The position numbers and the translations under genes were made by a program. This document shows, piece by piece, positions 60,691 to 64,000 of a stretch of DNA of 64,000 nucleotides. Source of the stretch: Chrysaora quinquecirrha. Lineage: Eukaryota > Cnidaria > Scyphozoa > Semaeostomeae > Pelagiidae. The stretch covers positions 2,753,986 through 2,817,985 of the forward strand of contig JACTAT010000039.1 in the NCBI GenBank assembly GCA_014526335.1. Reading direction: 5' to 3'. The notes beneath the pieces are model-generated. The model saw only the letters and a list, made by a program, of their open reading frames with translations. It did no database searches and was not told the origin of the DNA. Position 1 is the stretch's first letter. The number at the start of each line of letters is the position of its first letter.

Positions 60691-60732
60691 TAAGAAGTCG
60701 AGATTGTTGAGACCATTGGTTGAGACGAAACA

Positions 60733-60747
60733 TTTTCCCGCCAAAAA
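60733..60747. promoter_or_regulatory. E2F-type site upstream of the unknown 1419-aa gene
   Basis: TTTTCCCGCCAAAAA lies 43 bp upstream of the ATG at 60690 (- strand gene). It contains the E2F consensus TTTSSCGC in near-palindromic form. If functional it would suggest cell-cycle-linked expression. No transcription start is known, so it could lie in the 5' UTR. Confidence 0.45.
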
Positions 60748-60841
60748 GTTCCTTCTTTCTGTCGTTGTTGTTGTCAATGCACAAATTGCTGCTCTCAGCT
60801 TTACCCCCTCAGTCCCAGGCTTTGGCTCAGCGAAAAGATCG

Positions 60842-61341
60842 NNNNNNNNNNNNNNNNNNNNNNNNNNNNNNNNNNNNNNNNNNNNNNNNNNNNNNNNNNN
60901 NNNNNNNNNNNNNNNNNNNNNNNNNNNNNNNNNNNNNNNNNNNNNNNNNNNNNNNNNNNNNNNNNNNNNNNNNNNNNNNNNNNNNNNNNNNNNNNNNNNN
61001 NNNNNNNNNNNNNNNNNNNNNNNNNNNNNNNNNNNNNNNNNNNNNNNNNNNNNNNNNNNNNNNNNNNNNNNNNNNNNNNNNNNNNNNNNNNNNNNNNNNN
61101 NNNNNNNNNNNNNNNNNNNNNNNNNNNNNNNNNNNNNNNNNNNNNNNNNNNNNNNNNNNNNNNNNNNNNNNNNNNNNNNNNNNNNNNNNNNNNNNNNNNN
61201 NNNNNNNNNNNNNNNNNNNNNNNNNNNNNNNNNNNNNNNNNNNNNNNNNNNNNNNNNNNNNNNNNNNNNNNNNNNNNNNNNNNNNNNNNNNNNNNNNNNN
61301 NNNNNNNNNNNNNNNNNNNNNNNNNNNNNNNNNNNNNNNNN
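60842..61341. other. Assembly gap of exactly 500 N
   Basis: A run of exactly 500 N, so the size is probably a placeholder and not measured. It begins 152 bp upstream of the ATG of the unknown 1419-aa gene and abuts a tandem array at 61342, which is the likely reason assembly stopped. It probably hides promoter sequence of both divergent genes and 5' exons of PAXBP1. Open frames drawn across it are meaningless. Confidence 0.99.
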
Positions 61342-62060
61342 CAAAAGCCAAATGGCAGTAGAACCTTGGGCTGTATTACTTGGGGAGTTGTTCTGCAATT
61401 TCATTCAGCTCTTTAGCTTGGTGCAGTTGTTATTGGCTCTCTAATTATGCAGTCCAGGTTCGAAGGAAAACCTATCCTAGTGTTTGTCATGTGAAAAATA
61501 TCTATAAACATGTATGGTTCTGAAGAATTACCGAACTAAAAAAGTTAAACGGAGAAGAGTATTTGGCTGTATGACTTGAACATTTACGCGACAATTTCAT
61601 TTAGCTCTTTAGCTCATTGGACCCATCGTTGGCTCTCTATGCAGTCCAGGCTCTAATCCCATCTACTGTGGTATGCTACTCGTGAAAAATCTTTCTAGTC
61701 TTATATGCAAGTATGTATGGTACTGAAGAAACTCAACATAGCCGAACCACAAAAGCCAAATGGCAGGACAGCCTTGGGCTGTATGACTTCGAGAGTTACT
61801 CGACGATTTCATTGAGCTCTTTAGCTGTGTTGAATTGTCATTGATTCTCTGATCATGTAGTCCAGGCTCAACAAAAAATCTATCCTAGTGTTTGCTGTTC
61901 ATGAAAAATATCTTTGAACGTGAGTATGGTATTGAAGAATGCTCAACATAGCTGAATCCGAATCACAAAAGCCAAACAGAGGAGAGCCTTTGGCTATACG
62001 ACGTGAAGATGTACGTGGTGATTTCGTTTAGCTCTGTGGCTCAGTGGAAACGTCGTTGCA
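61342..62060. repeat. Tandem array, about 200-bp unit, at least 3.5 copies
   Basis: Units begin near 61342, 61537, 61750 and 61965 (spacing 195, 213, 215 bp). Each repeats CAAAAGCCAAATGGCAG-like sequence, a 'GGCTGTATGACTTG' segment, 'TTCATT(T/G)AGCTCTTTAGCT', 'ATGCAGTCCAGGCTC' and 'GTGAAAAATATCT'. The copies have diverged. The array runs straight out of the N gap, so the true copy number is unknown. No coding potential is seen. Confidence 0.9.
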
Positions 62061-62310
62061 GTGGCGTAACCGACTTAGATTGGGGTAAGAGCAACTACGA
62101 AGGGCCCCCCCCGCCTTTGGATTCCCAAGGGGGCCCTGCAAAGATCCATATTTTCGTATTTTTTTGTGTGAGAAGTGATTAAGCCAGTATTCCCCCTGGT
62201 AACATTCTTGCCAGGATGATATCTAACCTCTTTCAAGCCTTGTTCTATCTTAAATGTTTTGTTCCTTGTTGATCCTTCAAATTTAATAGAGATATACCTG
62301 TTTATCCTAG

Positions 62311-63518
62311 CATCTGCTGTTGACACTGATGAATTTGGCCGTGATCGAGCAACTTATGAAGAGACAGCAAGACAAAGGAGGATCGCGGAACGAGAAGGAC
62401 GACGAAATAGAAGAAGGAAAAACAGAACTAAAGATTCAGATCATCATGAAGGGCTTTCAAGTGATGATGAAGAATTGGATTCTGAAGTTGCTAGATTTAA
62501 CGCTGATAAAGGTATGTCTGCTTGTAATTTTTTTCATTAAAAGTGGTCTGTTGGGTATAAAAGAGGAGAATTTTGTTTGTCATCCGCCAATTCATTATTT
62601 TATATTTCGACGGTCTCATCCACACATATGGATATTATTTTTGAATACGTAGCTTTCTTCATTTTGGCAACCTGTCCACGCTTAAGTTGCCTTTTCGGAA
62701 TGGAGGAACGGACCATTTTGGAGTTTCTTTTTTTGTCGTCAAGTTTGGTTTGCTTACTTTAAGCCAAGTTGCTCATTTCAATCTTCCAACCTATGAATCA
62801 ATTTGAAAGCTTTACAATGTACAACGCTCATTATATGCGACCAAAAATATTTCCTCTCAGACCAAACGAGAAGTGATATTGGTCAACAAGTTGGCACGGT
62901 TTGTACACAACACTATACTTTCTTACATTACTCCTTTACTTTTGTACTCAATGTCACGTTAATGTTTAGCTTAGATTTGGGGCCTGGATAATGTTCGGTG
63001 TAGGCAGGATCAAGGGCTGAATGTTATAAAGAATATTGATTTTGTCATTCTATAGCTTTGTGATTAAAGCATACCAATGAAAACTGAAAGAAAGCTGAAA
63101 TTCACAATACTCTTAAATTACTACGCCACTTCTGCCAAAGCTATAGCGATTTCCACTTTTAATTTTTTGCCTATGCAGAAGTTTCGGATTTTCAGACGTC
63201 TGTCCTTTCCATGCATTTTGTTATCATAGAGATCAGCAATTTTGAGATCATATAGGGGGAATGTATTTCATTCGCCAGTTTATTCATTTATTTATATCAT
63301 TAACAATCTTTCTTTCAGAGAGGATTCTGAGTCAAAGACCACCGATATTCGAAGATGTAGTATCGGATTTCTCAAGCGTTGATGAAATAAAATCAAGGTT
63401 TGAAGAATGGAAATTCGGTTTCAATGACACTTATAAAGAGGCATACATCCATCTTTGCCTCCCAAAATTGTTCGCACCTTTTCTTCGCCTTGAAATGCTC
63501 GATTGGAACCCCTTACAG
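62311..63518 (+). CDS. PAXBP1: PAXBP1 (GCFC1), two internal exons of a partial gene
   Basis: Exons 62311-62511 and 63319-63518 join in phase (GAT AAA G | AG AGG). They encode DEFGRDRATYEETARQRR, the basic AEREGRRNRRRKNR, EGLSSDDEELDSEV and then FEDVVSDFSSVDEIKSRFEE and YKEAYIHLCLPKLFAPFLRL. This is the characteristic middle of PAXBP1 leading into the GCF C-terminal domain, where the human protein has LPKLFNPLIRLQLLTW. The family is nuclear, linked to PAX3/7-dependent histone methylation and to spliceosome-related complexes. The upstream exons are absent: they may lie in the 500-N gap and the tandem array that precedes it. The gene continues past 64000. It is head-to-head with the unknown 1419-aa gene. 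Confidence 0.92.
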
Positions 63519-64000
63519 GTATAGCTTTATAAACCCTCAAAAGGGTCCTCCTTTCAACAAAGTTCTTGCAAGATATTGTCGATCTTGGGTTTTGGGGTGG
63601 GTTAGTATAGGGTACTTGTTCATATTAACCCTGAAAAGATAGACTCTGACGACCTTGTCCTGTGATTCACTAACTTCGCCAAAAGCTGACAAGAATTCCT
63701 GGATAGGTCTTTAGTATAGGGCTATTGGAGTTGGGGCTAGTGTAAGGCTTGGCGTGTATCTAGTGTTTCTTCATAAAAAACGGATGGTCGGGTACCTGAC
63801 CTTCAAATGTGCAGGAATTTGCCCCTAGTTTTGCAAACCCTTCAGACTTCAATTTTCATTGTGCCAGAACTTCAAGTTTTATCAATAAACCTCTGCTGTT
63901 ATTTTTAAGCATACCATACCTTGTGTGAGTATAATTACTTATAAGGTTACTTATAAGATGGTTTCTACCAGGGGGAGCACATACCTGTAAGGTAGTATTA
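63519..64000. other. PAXBP1 intron, with a dispersed repeat
   Basis: CGGATGGTCGGGTACCTGAC then CTTCAAATGTGCAGGAATTTG at about 63781 resembles GGGATGGTAGGGTACTTGAC at about 18396 in a PERK intron. No further PAXBP1 exon is seen before the window ends. Confidence 0.5.

Noticed and set aside
60541..61444. ORFs spanning the N run
   Set aside because: The middle is unsequenced. Only 60690-60545 on the minus strand is supported, as exon 1 of the unknown gene.

Overview
The window is nuclear DNA of an animal. It is AT-rich, its genes are split into many small exons by GT-AG introns, and its introns are full of short inverted-repeat transposons (MITEs), tRNA-derived SINEs and minisatellites. It carries a motile-cilium gene (CFAP206), the ER-stress kinase PERK, the ESCRT protein CHMP7, a JAKMIP-like gene and PAXBP1. 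Together these point to a ciliated, early-branching metazoan; a cnidarian is my best guess, by inference only. There are no bacterial, organellar or CRISPR features.

Layout. 1-2586: repeats only. 2587-12157 (+): complete CHMP7 model, 11 exons, 432 aa. 13526-37167 (+): EIF2AK3/PERK, 20 exons recognised, with two expected exons not found, one lumenal and one late in the kinase domain; both gaps lie where transposons have piled up. One PERK intron (27.1-31.2 kb) holds about twenty 158-bp tandem units built from a MITE found elsewhere in the window. 48378-37978 (-): CFAP206, convergent with PERK, 14 exons, first coding exon(s) not found. 49398-52587 (+): 5' part of a JAKMIP-like coiled-coil gene, divergent from CFAP206. 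60690-54529 (-): a complete 7-exon gene for a 1419-aa protein of unknown function with zinc-finger-like Cys/His clusters, a SAP-like helix pair, an NHL-like propeller stretch, a conserved-looking C-terminal block and an acidic tail. This is the most interesting gene. 60842-61341: exactly 500 Ns, an assembly gap, followed by about 200-bp tandem units. 62311-63518 (+): two internal exons of PAXBP1, which continues past both the gap and the window end.

The genes do not form a pathway. CHMP7 (nuclear envelope and ESCRT), PERK (unfolded-protein response), CFAP206 (radial spoke), JAKMIP (microtubule linker) and PAXBP1 (RNA/chromatin) are ordinary neighbours. Exon boundaries were set by eye from GT/AG sites and checked for phase continuity: every junction within the models listed is in phase, except where a missing exon is stated.
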